From the NCBI GenBank assembly GCA_030374765.1, contig JARGXX010000003.1:186001-250000 (forward strand): a stretch of DNA of 64,000 nucleotides, written 5' to 3'. Below are positions 10,659 through 21,594 of the stretch, piece after piece. Under the pieces are notes generated by a model. That model was given only the letters and a program-made list of their open reading frames with translations, had not been told where the DNA came from and ran no database searches. How positions within the stretch are numbered: position 1 is the stretch's first letter; every line of letters begins with the position of its first letter. The translations under genes and the position numbers were made by a program. This DNA is from Agarophyton chilense. Its lineage: Eukaryota > Rhodophyta > Florideophyceae > Gracilariales > Gracilariaceae.

Positions 10659-11428
10659 CTAAAAATTACAAAATTATATGTATTATGTCGGCCGACAGAG
10701 GTGCGCGGGGACTTCATCGGGACCCCCGATGAAGTCGGAGCGCACCTCTGTCGGCCGTCTGAGTGCACCGTGTACACTTGGGCGTTCCAAAATTATATGC
10801 ATTATGTCGACCGACAGGGGTGTGCTGCGACTTCATCGGTGGACCGATGAAGTCGCAGGGCACCCCTGTCGGCCGACAAATACGCCATAACATCACGCAT
10901 GATGCGTTTCTGAGATGTTGGTCGACTGTCGGCCGACAGAAGTGCGCTCCGACTTCATCGGGGGTCCCGATGAAGTCCCTGCGCACCTCTGTCGGCCGAC
11001 AGAATGCACCGTGTACACCTGGGCGTCCTAAAAATTACAAAATTATATGTATTATGTCGGCCGACAGAGGTGCGCGGGGACATCATCGGGACCCCCGATG
11101 AAGTCAGAGCGCACCTCGGTCGGCCGTCTGAGTGCACCGTGTACACTTGGGCGTTCCAAAATTATATGCATTATGTCGACCGACAGGGGTGTGCTGCGAC
11201 TTCATCGGTGGACCGATGAAGTCGCAGGGCACCCCTGTCGGCCGACAAATACGCCATAACATCACGCATGATGCGTTTCTGAGATGTTGGTCGACTGTCG
11301 GCCGACAGAGGTGCGCTCCGACATCATCGGGGGTCCCGATGATGTCCCCGCGCACCTCTGTCGGCCGACATAATACATATAATTTTGTAATTTTTAGGAC
11401 GCCCAGGTGTACACGGTGCATTCTGTCA
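10659..11428. repeat. palindromic satellite array, left block (6 palindromes)
   Basis: Six interrupted palindromes start at 10687, 10806, 10928, 11056, 11175 and 11297, each ~72 bp, bounded by GTCGGCCGAC-like ends and folding around GACTTCATCGG...CCGATGAAGTC. Spacers are ~48-55 bp. Three successive units make a ~369-bp higher-order repeat, given twice. At the centre of the sixth palindrome (~11335) the order of flanking spacers inverts. The block is open in several frames only because of its composition and is not coding. Confidence 0.95.
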
Positions 11429-11501
11429 TTACCGTCAGAGGAGAAGAAGCCAATGGAATGTCTCGGCAACGCGACGCAAGGAATGCACCGGCGATGCACC
11501 T

Positions 11502-11789
11502 ATGGCCAGCGCTCACGGCGCGTGGAAGTTTCAGTCCTTCGGCAAAATCAATTGCCCTTCGGCGCCAATGGTCAGCCCACTCTTCCCCGTATTCCTGCAG
11601 GCGATGACGATGAGACGTCCCGTCGCGCCCAGTGGTACCGGTAGCAACGAAGTGTATGCGTCCCATGGGTCAATCATGACGCCTTCTGGATTTCGCCGTG
11701 ATGGCCGAATCTTATGGAGGGAGATATGTGAGGGAGCAAAGATAGCGGTTGAGCGCAATAAGCCACCAGGTCCTGAGGGAACTGACTGA
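11502..11789 (+). CDS. small hypothetical ORF (95 codons)
   Basis: ATG-initiated frame ending at TGA 11787-11789, just inside the unique spacer next to the array. The protein is rich in Met, Pro and Ser with a basic C-terminus (RDGRILWREICEGAKIAVER). No family recognised. It may be a fragment of a longer gene cut by the array junction, or chance. The rest of 11429-12100 holds nothing I can name. Confidence 0.25.
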   Translation: MASAHGAWKFQSFGKINCPSAPMVSPLFPVFLQAMTMRRPVAPSGTGSNEVYASHGSIMTPSGFRRDGRILWREICEGAKIAVERNKPPGPEGTD

Positions 11790-12129
11790 TGCCAAGTGGA
11801 CTGGCCGACCTCATCTGGACTGACTTTGTTTATTAATTTTTTTAATTAGTATAATCGATTAGCATTACAATGCCAGGGAGATTCCAGCGCCTCGTCAGTA
11901 CTATGTACTTGGCTCGAGTGACGCTTTACCCCTAGAGTAAGGTAGGCACCGTTTGGATACTAAATTACCCCCTTTCGTACATTAGTTTCACGAATTGGTC
12001 TTCATGCCATTGCTTTCGTAACTTCAACTTGTATGAATACGCACTAAACTCGAGCCTATTGCAGCAAGTACTCTGGGAGTGCTGCCGTCAAGGACATGGA
12101 CCTTAAGAACCGCTCTGCCACGTTACCAC

Positions 12130-13720
12130 CGGTTGAGACCAATACGCTGACCTACCAGTCAATGCGTTACAGTCGGTTCTTTTGTGTGGGTCTGGATGTA
12201 GCTCTGCGTTGTGGCACGCCGAGATTGATATATGGATGTCTGTGGTTGATAATTTTGGCATGTTTGGTATGAGGTTTTGTGTGGCGGTGAATGCTAACTG
12301 CTTTGTGTTGGCATGATCCATCTTGAGAAACCCTCGATTTATGATGGTCTGAAGATTAGAATGAGGCCTACTGCGAATGGAATTCAGCAAGGTCTTCAGG
12401 TCCCTTGTGATTTTAGTCTTCTTTTTGGGTGTAGTTATTGGTGGTGCCGTTGATGATGGTTTTTGTTGGACTACGGCGATCGGGGCTCCCGGTGTGCTAT
12501 GGTTTTGTTTGGTTTGGAGATATTGCTTAGATTTATATGCTTTTCGAGGTATCGTGAGTGCCGTATGGGCAGTGGTGTGCTTTGAAACTGTGCCGCGAAG
12601 CTGGTATTGGTAGTTAGTCAATGGGGGCAGTGGCCATAACTGTACATGGTCTTGTGTTCGTGTCTAATACACATATCCGTCGCGGGCTCTGAAGGTTACT
12701 GAGCCCTAGATCTTTTCCAGATCACGAACTGAAATGTGGTTGGGTCTGAGCGATTTATTAGCAACTGCTTCGGTTGGAGAAGTCTTATTTCTGTTGGTAT
12801 GTGTGTTTATTTGAGATTTTTGAGCGCATTTGGTTTTTTTATGAGTGGCGGTTTCGGTTATAATTGTCTGGGATAATGATATCATACTATTTGTGAGCTG
12901 CATGACGTGAGTGGGGTGAGCGCCTCTGTCAAGCACAAACGTACCTTGTGGTTTCGTTTCTGCTTCTGAGGTGAGGGCGACGGGTGATGCATTTGTTTGG
13001 AGTGAAGGATGTCCTTAATATGACTGGGGTGCAGTAGGGAGAGATTGGTGGTAGTATGGGGTGTAGGTTAGTGCTTCTGTTCTCTGCACGTAGTTAGCCT
13101 GCGGTTTCCTTGTTCTAAACTTAGGGTGTTCCCAGTCCCGACACTGTTTTTCGATGGGGTTGCATCTGATTCTAAGCGATTTGTTGTGTGAGCATAGTTG
13201 TTCGTAGGTAACTGGTCTTGTGGCATAGTTTGGACGTTGGTAGCCTTGGCGTGTGGGCTGGTATTGTGACGGTGTTCCATAGTTTCCGGTGATTGGTCGG
13301 GTTATTTCTGTGTGCGATGGTGTTTTGTATGCCAATTGGTATAGGATATCGAGGGATTTAAAAACGCGTGAAATTGCGGGTGATGGTTGGTTTACTGGCT
13401 ATTATTGGTCCGAGTATCGATTAAAATAGGGGGTTGGTGCAAAGTCTATGGCGTTTAGGTGTGTTGAGATGTGATGGTGACATGTGCTCGTGTTTCCGGG
13501 GCTGCTTTGTGTGGTATCTTGAGGTATTTGTATCGTTCGTTGTAGTGATAGCGTTGTGCTAAAGTTTCTGTAAGTAAGGTTCCGTGCATACGCTACGCCC
13601 GAGGCGGTGGGCGAGTCGGGGGTTGTATGAAGCCGTGTTGTGGTTGGGTGCGAATCAGGTCAGCATGTAACCCAGAACCTGTCAGTGGAAGGCGATAACT
13701 GTTGTCTTTACTTCGATCTC
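12130..13720. other. strand-asymmetric G/T-rich stretch with no assigned gene
   Basis: For about 1.6 kb the + strand is strongly enriched in G and T and poor in C and A. The minus strand is therefore open in Thr/Pro/Asn/Gln/His-rich frames (12103-12621, 12706-12936, 13015-13335). The last of these contains a Cys-rich segment NKSLRIRCNPIEKQC that might be a relic of a gag-like knuckle. I cannot show that any of it is coding. Confidence 0.4.
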
Positions 13721-15067
13721 GTCGTCGTCTAACGCTTAAGTATTGTTTTGCATTGTAATTCTATTTTGTATGTAGAGGGGAGGTTACCTTGCCCCTCGGA
13801 GACGCGCTTATGCGAGCATTCGGTAAAATTTACCCGACGGAAAACATTGATGCAGGGGTGACAGATATAATACTGTCGTAGTAGACCTGCACAATGCCAG
13901 ATGCGACCCAAACCAGTTTCGACAAGATGAAAGCATACAAAAACCCTATTCCAATCAACTCGTTGAGTTCTCCAACGCAAGCACTATGCAGAGCGTAGAA
14001 AATACCGTCCAGTGCAGTCATTGAGACACTTTCCAGCGATCGGTACAATAAAAAACCAGATTAGTCAAACGAAGGCTCCGCTTTAATCTTTGGTCTAGAA
14101 ACACGCTACTATACGGTCGAACGGAATTCCAATTTCGCATTACGTCCAGCATTCCAGTCCTTAAAATATTTTGTGGGTATTTAAGGCGTAGCTACCGGTG
14201 TCTGCACTTGCCTTTCCAGTTTGTGTGCATAACGGTCATCTCAGAGTTCACTATACTCAAATCACTTGGTCGAAAACACCAGACTGACACCGCGCAACAC
14301 TGAAAAGTGAAAGCAACGATCGATGCCGCAAATGAACCGATTTCTGTAATCCAATCAGAAGACAAACCCACTAGTGTGAGGTGATGCATAATTATAGCGC
14401 TCAAACTAGGGCGTTTCTGTAAGAAAGGTCAATCGCTGTCCGTGTCGTTGATGTAAGTGAACCTCATGGCAGAAAAATGAATGGAACTGGTAGGAGCGGA
14501 TAGCCTCTGCGTCTCATGCAACTGAGCCACAGCGCTGAAATACTTTCTCCCAAAGTTTGGCCCGTTGCGTGCGTAGAGGTGAATATATCCTCAGTATTCC
14601 AACACATTTTTTTCTGTATCAGGCAGCCTATCCCGTCCATCCTCGTCGCAGAACAAAAGCCACTCTTAATTTGACTGCTTCGGATCTTATACGTCTGTGT
14701 AGCCCAACCATTCTCCACTAGAAAATCTACCACCACTTCAGATCTTTCAATACTTCCTCCCGCGCTGATTCGTGACATCACCTAGTCCTGAATACCCCTC
14801 ATTCCCAGCGCAGCTATCCGACTTTGACCACCGCTTCTCCTTACTCTTCGTTCCGACTGCGTGATCAAAAAACAACTTCAAACCGTTCTTCGTGGTGTAA
14901 CAGATCTCTTTGTGAGAGAACATGCCGCAAAAACCCACGTGCCGTGGTTGCGCTGGCCAGTAAGAAGCCAACACCACTCCACCAGCTCATTCTGCCTCAA
15001 TCTTTTCGACCACTAGTGAAGGAGGTCGGTCGGGGCGTTTAAGCAGTAGCCCATCCGCTCCTTCATG
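13721..15067. other. no recognisable gene
   Basis: AT-balanced sequence with only short interrupted frames on both strands. I see no domain, terminal repeat or RNA gene here. Confidence 0.5.
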
Positions 15068-15069
15068 TA

Positions 15070-16371
15070 CAGTGCGTTTCAAAAACATATCCCTTTACAA
15101 AAACTGCGCCAAAAAGGCATTTCACGTACTGTAGAGCACATTTCACAACAAATAAAAACCACTAAGTCAATACCACTGTTTAAAAAGTATATCCTTCATA
15201 CAATCATTCGCTCAATTATGGCTCGTGGCGCACCTCTGACACGCTCTGAACAGCTGGAAATCATGGAATTAGTAGGTCAGGGTATGATTCCAGCAGATAT
15301 AGCCCGAAAACTCAAGCGCAGCCCAAAAACAATCAGCAACTTCATCAAAAACCCCGCTACACACGCAACAAAGCGTTCAACCGGCAGTCCTACGGCACTA
15401 TCCCCGGCCGATAAGCGTGAAATTAAGCGGGAACTATGCCGCAACACTTCATCTTGCGGGAAAATTGTCAAAACTCTAAATTTGCCTCTATCAAGATCTA
15501 CAATATGGCGTGAAGTCAACCGTCAAAATCTGTTCAAGTAGACAAAAATGAGGAAAACTTTTTTTTTAAAAGATAATCACAAGAAAAATCGAGTTGAATG
15601 GTGTGCTCAAAAAGCTTATTGGAAAACGGAATGGAATAATGTTATCTTTTCAGACGAAAATAAGTTTAACCTTGATGGTCCAGATTGCTATAAATTTTAT
15701 TGGCATGATCTACGAAAAGGAAAGAAGGAATTTGTGATTAGGCATTCAGGAGGCGCATCAGTAATGGTTTGGGCTGGAATCTCTACGAAAGGAGCAACTC
15801 ATATGGCTTTTGTTGAAACTACAATGAACTCTGAGAAGTATGCTGAGGTTCTAGAAAACTATCTTTTACCTTTTGCATACTTTATGCACGGAGAAGAATT
15901 CATTTTTCAGCAAGATAATGCACCTGTGCATAAGTCTAATTCTATGAAACAGTGGTTCAATCTAAATATGTCGGTTATGGAATGGCCTGCGCGCTCTCCT
16001 GACCTCAACCCTATCGAAAACATTTGGGAAATGTTGGCTCGAATGGTTTATGGGCAAGGAAGGCAATTTGATACAGTTTTTGATCTGAAAAAATGTATCA
16101 AAGATTGCTGGGAAAAGATTGACTGTAATGCTATCAATCCTTTAATAGAATCAATGCCAAAGCGTTGTATAAGTGTTATACAGGCTAGAGGAGCAAAAAT
16201 AAACTACTGAACTCGCGTTAGAATAAAAAGGATGCAATAAAGGTTATGATTTTGAAACAGTTTTTTTACTTGAAAATTTTTTCACACTGATTTTGTTAGT
16301 TTTACTGTAGCCAAAACGTCGATTTTTGGAAAATTTGTGCGAGGGATATGATTTTGAAACAGACTTTACTG
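15070..16371 (+). mobile_element. Tc1/mariner-type transposon
   Basis: A 1302-bp unit with inverted ends. The left end CAGT-GCGTTTCAAAAACATATCCC matches the right end read on the minus strand, CAGTAAAGTCTGTTTCAAAATCATATCCC, apart from a small gap. TA dinucleotides at 15068-15069 and 16372-16373 are the expected duplicated target. The motif TATGATTTTGAAACAG recurs internally at about 16243. The transposase frame lies between the ends. Confidence 0.9.
15218..16210 (+). pseudogene. Tc1-like transposase with one in-frame TAG
   Basis: Starting at ATG 15218, a ~107-codon N-terminal part with helix-turn-helix character (QGMIPADIARKLKRSPKTIS) ends at TAG 15539-15541. The same frame then continues for 223 codons to TGA. 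The catalytic part shows SDENKF, the second Asp in FQQDNAPVHKS and the Glu in SPDLNPIENIW. I count 33 residues between the last two acids, one fewer than typical Tc1. Total length of ~330 codons is normal for the family. One stop is the only visible lesion, so the copy is young, inactivated, or read through. Confidence 0.88.
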
Positions 16372-16494
16372 TACAAGGGGTCGGAGTAGCTTGGTAAACC
16401 ACAAAACCGAATCTAATTATTCAAAAGAGAGCACGATACACAGGTAGGACCGTCCGATGTATTGGAAAAGAAACAAATCGCTCATTTTTGGGTG

Positions 16495-17665
16495 CTAATA
16501 GAAATTGCAATAACCACTCTTGATATGCCAAGATGTAAGGGTGTCTCCTTTCTTTATCTTCAATGCGAACGACGTCACGGTCTCCATTTTCATGCTTTCC
16601 CTCGGCCATTGCTTGCTCTGATGCTTAAAGCTGGCCACGAAGCGTCTTTTCAGATTTTTTCTTTTTCCTCGCCCAACAGTGAAGGTCGAAGACACCAGAT
16701 TTTCTTTTTGCACCCTCTTCTTGACATATTCTGTTCCCACCTTTTGGTACACACTCTCTATACACCCTCGACGTAACTCCTCCGTCTCAAACCCCGGGTT
16801 CATCCCCGACTGGGTAGCATCCTCAAGTATTTTCCCAGATGCAAACGGTACTGACAGTGGGTACAAGATCACGTATTTTATAGCCCTCAAGAGATACTCG
16901 CCGTAACCGAGTTCTGAGCGCCATTGATCGGAATTCAGAGCTGCCTCCTTGATAAAAGCAGTACCTTCGTGCTTTCGCGGCCTCTCCAAGTCTTCTTTCT
17001 CATCACTTATCTCCAGCACCCTCACTAAGATCGTTGCGTCGAGAAGTGCTCCTAGGTTGGCTTGACGCAGGCTCCAATCGTGCTATCGCAAACCTTTTTG
17101 CAGCTTCCGCCTCCGGAGGTAAAAGAGACCTAGGAGGACTGGTAGAACTCCGAAACACTGCTTTATGTTCTTTCTATACAAAATGGCATATGTATTGCAT
17201 GCTTCACAATCTGCTCGTTGATGTCGCATAATCACTGCGCTGTCATGGACAATACATCACCTATCGTTTTCAAAGAGTCTTTGACTAGTGACAATCTTAT
17301 TCCCAAATATTCTATAGCCTCATGGTTTTTATTGACATCTAAGAAGGTGAATTTTAGCTCCTTTCAAACGCCCGCAGCGTTCAGGTACTCCCAATTCTTC
17401 GCCAATAGTCGGTTTCGGGAGCACTTTTGACAAAGGAGGCATCTAGAGGCGGCGAGGAGTATCCAATACGATAAATGGGCACATTAAAACCTCCTTCAGA
17501 GACACTGCTTTCTCCAACCAACTTAGCATTGTAAATATCGGTAACCACGATGGCATAATTGCATTGCTCGAGGTTTACGGTCATCCAGGCAGCACGCAAA
17601 GCGACGGCAAGATGTATGGCTCCCTCGTTAGCACCACTCGATACGAATTTTTCGCTGTCAGCCAT
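16495..17665 (-). pseudogene. decayed gene of unknown family
   Basis: Starts with ATG 17665 and a clean 94-codon frame (MADSEKFVSSGANEGAIHLA...). It then continues across frameshifts and stops through segments such as FLDVNKNHEAIEYLGIRLSL (about 17340-17280) and ILVRVLEISDEKEDL (about 17035-16990). It ends at a TAA near 16495 after a basic C-terminus. The pieces are collinear on one strand and have protein-like composition, which suggests one ~390-codon gene. I do not recognise the family; it could be host or transposon-borne. Confidence 0.45.
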
Positions 17666-17699
17666 TTCCGCTTTTGCAATGTGAGTGTGCTATTTAAAA

Positions 17700-17950
17700 C
17701 CGGTCACCTCCTCATGCGTTGAGAGAGATCCCTCTGTAATCAAAGTAGTAGACATCGTCTGTGTTCTCGGAATGCTAGATAAGTGTGCTAGATAGCTAGT
17801 TTTGTAAATAAAAAGCCAAAAAATCTAAGAATTTTGCAGATTGGGCTAGTTCGGCACCTGAAAAAAAACATTTTTGGAAATAAGAACTCCATGCATCTTA
17901 GTGTTTTGACCATTTAATGCAGTTTAATCTGCATTTGCAGTTTACTGGTC
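17700..17950. other. AT-rich gap, nothing recognised
   Basis: Short AT-rich stretch between the decayed gene and the coiled-coil ORF. It has no open frame or repeat that I can support. Confidence 0.4.
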
Positions 17951-18010
17951 ACTTTTGACCGCTCTAGGTGGAGATCCATACCAAGGCAGTCGTCAATACC
18001 TTCTACCTCC

Positions 18011-18511
18011 TTACTGGCCCTTTTGCTTACTAGGCTCCAGCGTTCCACCGGGAGGGTATTTGAGGTTGAAGAAGTCCACCACCGCATTCTCAACCTCGTC
18101 CACCTCCCCACTGCTCAAGTTCCTCACACCCGGCTGCCCCACCACACACACATTCCCACCCTTCTTCTCCACATCCTTACCAACCCTCTTCTTCTTCAGC
18201 CAAATCTCTCCAACTCCTCCCCCTTTCCATTCCTCTCTCCCCTTCTTCATCCCAGCCGGCTCCCCGCGTCTCCCTGGCGTCACCGGCGACCCTTTCGCTC
18301 TCCCCATCTCCTCTCCCACCTCCTTCAACACCTTCTGCGCACCCCAAATCTCCCTCACCCCTTCCATGTGCACTTCCAACACCTTCACACGCCTCTGCAG
18401 TTCCTCATTCGCCCTCCACAGCTTCCCCATCTCCAGCCCCATCGAGTCGCAGCACACCCCTGGCGGCCCACAAATGGCCCGAATGGTGTCCCTACAACAT
18501 GTTGGTGAATT
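18011..18511 (-). CDS. coiled-coil ORF, 5' end cut by the satellite array
   Basis: Ends at TAA 18011-18013 and stays open upstream into the array boundary at 18512, so its true start is lost. Third codon positions are strongly G/C, unlike the surrounding sequence, which supports real coding. A heptad-like helix (WRANEELQRRVKVLEVHMEG) is followed by a Lys/Gly-rich middle and a tail with GEVDEVENAVVDFFNLKYPP. Function unknown. The first in-frame ATG codons lie within the helix region (about 18442), so a shortened product is possible. Confidence 0.45.
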   Translation of the reverse strand, partial: NSPTCCRDTIRAICGPPGVCCDSMGLEMGKLWRANEELQRRVKVLEVHMEGVREIWGAQKVLKEVGEEMGRAKGSPVTPGRRGEPAGMKKGREEWKGGGVGEIWLKKKRVGKDVEKKGGNVCVVGQPGVRNLSSGEVDEVENAVVDFFNLKYPPGGTLEPSKQKGQ

Positions 18512-18738
18512 GTCAGCCGACAGGGGTGTGCTGCGACTTCATCGGTGGACCGATGAAGTCGCAGGGCACCCCTGTCGGCCGACAAATACGCCATAACATC
18601 ACGCATGATGCGTTTCTGAGATGTTGGTCGACTGTCGGCCGACAGAGGTGCGCTCCGACTTCATCGGGGGTCCCGATGAAGTCCCCACGCACCTCTGTCG
18701 GCCGACAGAATGCACCGTGTACACCTGGGCGTCCTAAA
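18512..18738. repeat. palindromic satellite array, block before the solo LTR
   Basis: Two palindromes (18512-18583 and 18633-18705) plus spacers. This block is the reverse complement of the start of the array after the 3' LTR (32414-32640), including the otherwise rare CCCCACGCAC variant. It marks the 3' flank of the original insertion. It ends in the CTAAA target duplication at 18734-18738. Confidence 0.92.
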
Positions 18739-19532
18739 TGTAGTGCAACGCCAAGGGCGGCGGAAACACACGAAGATGTCCGAGTCTTCCTCCAAGGAGG
18801 GTAGCACGGCGACGGAGCCTCTGCGGAGTGAACACGACTAAGTCGGGGTGTAAGGCCGAGGTTCACCGGCACGCCAAGCGGGGAGAGTGCGGGATGCAAG
18901 AAGGGAGCAGACCAGGTATGAGCTGTATTCCACGGGAGTGGGCAAGTGATAAAGGGGGGACCACCCAGTGGGGGCGATCGGGGGCATGGGCCACGAGAGA
19001 CAAAAGAAATATGTAGCAAACCCATTACTGGGGCGAGAATACGGCAATGGTATGAAAGATATACACGCTAGCAGCGGTGAGTCACCTGTTGGCGCAGGGT
19101 GGATAAGTCTACCGTTAGTAACGCGGCTTCACCTCCGTGGAGTGTGGGAGACTTGCGAAAGCGGAAAAAGACTAAGAGCCAAGAACCCTGGTTGGGGAGG
19201 TTTACTGAGTGTCAGGGCGAGATCACCCTGGCACTATATAGTGTAGAATACTGTAAAGAGCTCCCTAACCTAGTTTAATAAAGCTAAATAAATAGAGAAA
19301 TATCCAGCTATGCTGTGCCGACCTGTCCTGGGACACCCGTGGTACACGTGGGTAAGTCACACCCGAATCGGGGCCACGGCGCACGGCCGCCGGTGCACTT
19401 CGCGTACAACGCGTATACACCTGGCTACGCCAGCCCGCTAGTAGCGGTATTACTCATAGATCTCACAAGTATCGCCCGAGGCGGAAAAACAACCAAGTCC
19501 TGGCAAACGTCCCTCACGAGGGTTGCACTTCA
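18739..19532 (-). repeat. solo LTR of the chromovirus
   Basis: 794 bp with the same termini as the other LTRs, bounded on both sides by CTAAA (18734-18738 and 19533-19537) and without internal sequence. Its sequence is mostly that of the right element's 3' LTR, with a few 5'-LTR-like bases near the outer end. This is what LTR-LTR recombination of a full copy would leave. Flanking array sequence equals the two flanks of the full right copy, inverted. Confidence 0.93.
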
Positions 19533-20640
19533 CTAAAAATTACAAAATTATATGTATTATGTCGGCCGACAGAGGTGCGCGGGGACTTCATCGGGACCCC
19601 CGATGAAGTCGGAGCGCACCTCTGTCGGCCGTCTGAGTGCACCGTGTACACTTGGGCGTTCCAAAATTATATGCATTATGTCGACCGACAGGGGTGTGCT
19701 GCGACTTCATCGGTGGACCGATGAAGTCGCAGGGCACCCCTGTCGGCCGACAAATACGCCATAACATCACGCATGATGCGTTTCTGAGATGTTGGTCGAC
19801 TGTCGGCCGACAGAAGTGCGCTCCGACTTCATCGGGGGTCCCGATGAAGTCCCTGCGCACCTCTGTCGGCCGACAGAATGCACCGTGTACACCTGGGCGT
19901 CCTAAAAATTACAAAATTATATGTATTATGTCGGCCGACAGAGGTGCGCGGGGACATCATCGGGACCCCCGATGAAGTCGGAGCGCACCTCTGTCGGCCG
20001 ACAGTCGACCAACATCTCAGAAACGCATCATGCGTGATGTTATGGCGTATTTGTCGGCCGACAGGGGTGCCCTGCGACTTCATCGGTCCACCGATGAAGT
20101 CGCAGCACACCCCTGTCGGTCGACATAATGCATATAATTTTGGAACGCCCAAGTGTACACGGTGCACTCAGACGGCCGACCGAGGTGCGCTCTGACTTCA
20201 TCGGGGGTCCCGATGATGTCCCCGCGCACCTCTGTCGGCCGACATAATACATATAATTTTGTAATTTTTAGGACGCCCAGGTGTACACGGTGCATTCTGT
20301 CGGCCGACAGAGGTGCGCAGGGACTTCATCGGGACCCCCGATGAAGTCGGAGCGCACTTCTGTCGGCCGACAGTCGACCAACATCTCAGAAACGCATCAT
20401 GCGTGATGTTATGGCGTATTTGTCGGCCGACAGGGGTGCCCTGCGACTTCATCGGTCCACCGATGAAGTCGCAGCACACCCCTGTCGGTCGACATAATGC
20501 ATATAATTTTGGAACGCCCAAGTGTACACGGTGCACTCAGACGGCCGACAGAGGTGCGCTCCGACTTCATCGGGGGTCCCGATGAAGTCCCCGCGCACCT
20601 CTGTCGGCCGACATAATACATATAATTTTGTAATTTTTAG
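19533..20640. repeat. palindromic satellite array, central block (9 palindromes)
   Basis: Palindromes start near 19561, 19680, 19802, 19930, 20053, 20173, 20299, 20422 and 20542. The whole 1.1-kb block is itself close to a palindrome centred at ~20087 inside one unit. Spacers run forward up to the fourth palindrome and reversed after it. It separates the solo LTR from the full element, whose 5' flanks therefore face each other. Confidence 0.95.
20636..20640. other. target-site duplication TTTAG, 5' side
   Basis: Five bases directly before the 5' LTR, repeated at 32414-32418 directly after the 3' LTR. Together they restore the array spacer reading TAATTTTTAGGACGCC. Confidence 0.9.
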
Positions 20641-21434
20641 TGAAGTGCAACCCTCGTGAGGGACGTTTGCCAGGACTTGGTTGTTTTTCCGCCTCGGGCG
20701 ATACTTGTGAGATCTATGAGTAATACCACTACTAGCGGGCTGGCGTAGCCAGGTGTATACGCGTTGTACGCGAAGTGCACCGGCGGCCGTGCGCCGTGGC
20801 CCCGATTCGGGTGTGACTTACCCACGTGTACCACGGGTGTCCCAGGACAGGTTGGCACAGCATAGCAGGATATTTCTCTATTTATTTAGCTTTATTAAAC
20901 TAGGTTAGGGAGCTCTTTACAGTATTCTACACTATATAGTGCCAGGGCGATCTCGCCCTGACACTCAGTAAACCTCCCCAACCAGGGTTCTTGGCTCTAA
21001 GTCTTTTTCCGCTTTCGCGAGTCTTCCACACTCTACGGAGGTGAAGCCGCGTTACTAACGGTAGACTTATCCACCCTGCGCCAACACGAGACTCACCGCT
21101 GTTAGCGTGTATATCTTTCATACCACTGCCGTGTTCTCGCCCGAGTATTGGGTTTGCTATATATTTCTTTTGGCTCTCGTGGCCCATGCCCCCGATCGCC
21201 CCCACTGGGTGGTCCCCCCTTTATCGCTTGCCCACTCCCGTGGAATACAGCTCATACCTGGTCTGCTCCCTTCTTGCATCCCGGACTCTCCCCGCTTGGC
21301 GTGCCGGTGAACCTCGGCCTTACACCCCGACTTAGTCGTGTTCACTCTGGAGATGCTCCGTCGCCGTGCTACCCTCCTTGGAGGAAGACTCGGACATCTT
21401 CGTGTGTTTCCGCCGCCCTTGGCGTTGCACTACA
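20641..21434 (+). repeat. 5' LTR of the right chromovirus copy
   Basis: 794 bp, TGAAGTGCAAC...GTTGCACTACA. An AT-rich stretch with TTTATTTAGCTTTATTAAA (about 20878-20900) and a TATA-like ACTATATAGT (about 20930) sit ahead of a GC hairpin CAGGGCGATCTCGCCCTG. This layout fits a core promoter in the U3/R region, but transcription start is not shown by sequence. Confidence 0.95.
20926..20940 (+). promoter_or_regulatory. TATA-like box in the LTR
   Basis: ACTATATAGT follows an AT-rich tract and precedes a perfect short hairpin. It is the best promoter candidate in the LTR and is kept in all four LTR copies of this family. Function inferred. Confidence 0.4.
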
Positions 21435-21437
21435 AAC

Positions 21438-21453
21438 TGGTCTCCCGACTTAG
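21438..21453 (+). other. primer-binding site
   Basis: TGGTCTCCCGACTTAG begins three bases after the LTR and starts with TGG, the complement of a tRNA CCA end. The same 16 bases occur three bases after another LTR at 49618, which supports the assignment. I cannot name the tRNA without the host tRNA set. Confidence 0.82.
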
Positions 21454-21594
21454 AAGGCTAGGGGGACCTGGTGTGGTTGTTTTTCACATTGCTGTGCTGT
21501 CTTCTCTCGTCGAGATCTGCTTTCCAATTTCTTGGTTTGGACCCACTTGGTGGAAGCTTTTGTTGTCCTATTCTTAGTGGTCAACGCTACAACC

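Larger units (their letters stand above)
1..11428. repeat. left arm of an ~11.4-kb inverted repeat
   Basis: Every position x here pairs with 31299-x on the other strand, up to the point where the left side changes to unrelated sequence at about 11429. The arm contains most of a reverse-oriented chromovirus and 770 bp of palindromic array. Differences from the right arm are rare: five residues were seen in comparing the pol and antisense proteins, and two bases in the inner LTR. The arm continues beyond the window start. Its inner end falls exactly at the first bases of a palindrome unit. Confidence 0.95.

Noticed and set aside
10659-11428. Regularly spaced repeats resembling a CRISPR array.
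   Set aside because: The spacers are repeated sequences themselves, the repeats are 72-bp palindromes, no cas genes exist and the context is eukaryotic.
10678-11644. Many overlapping open frames through the palindromic arrays on both strands.
   Set aside because: They recur in every frame and orientation because the repeat lacks stops; none has a stable start, codon bias or domain.
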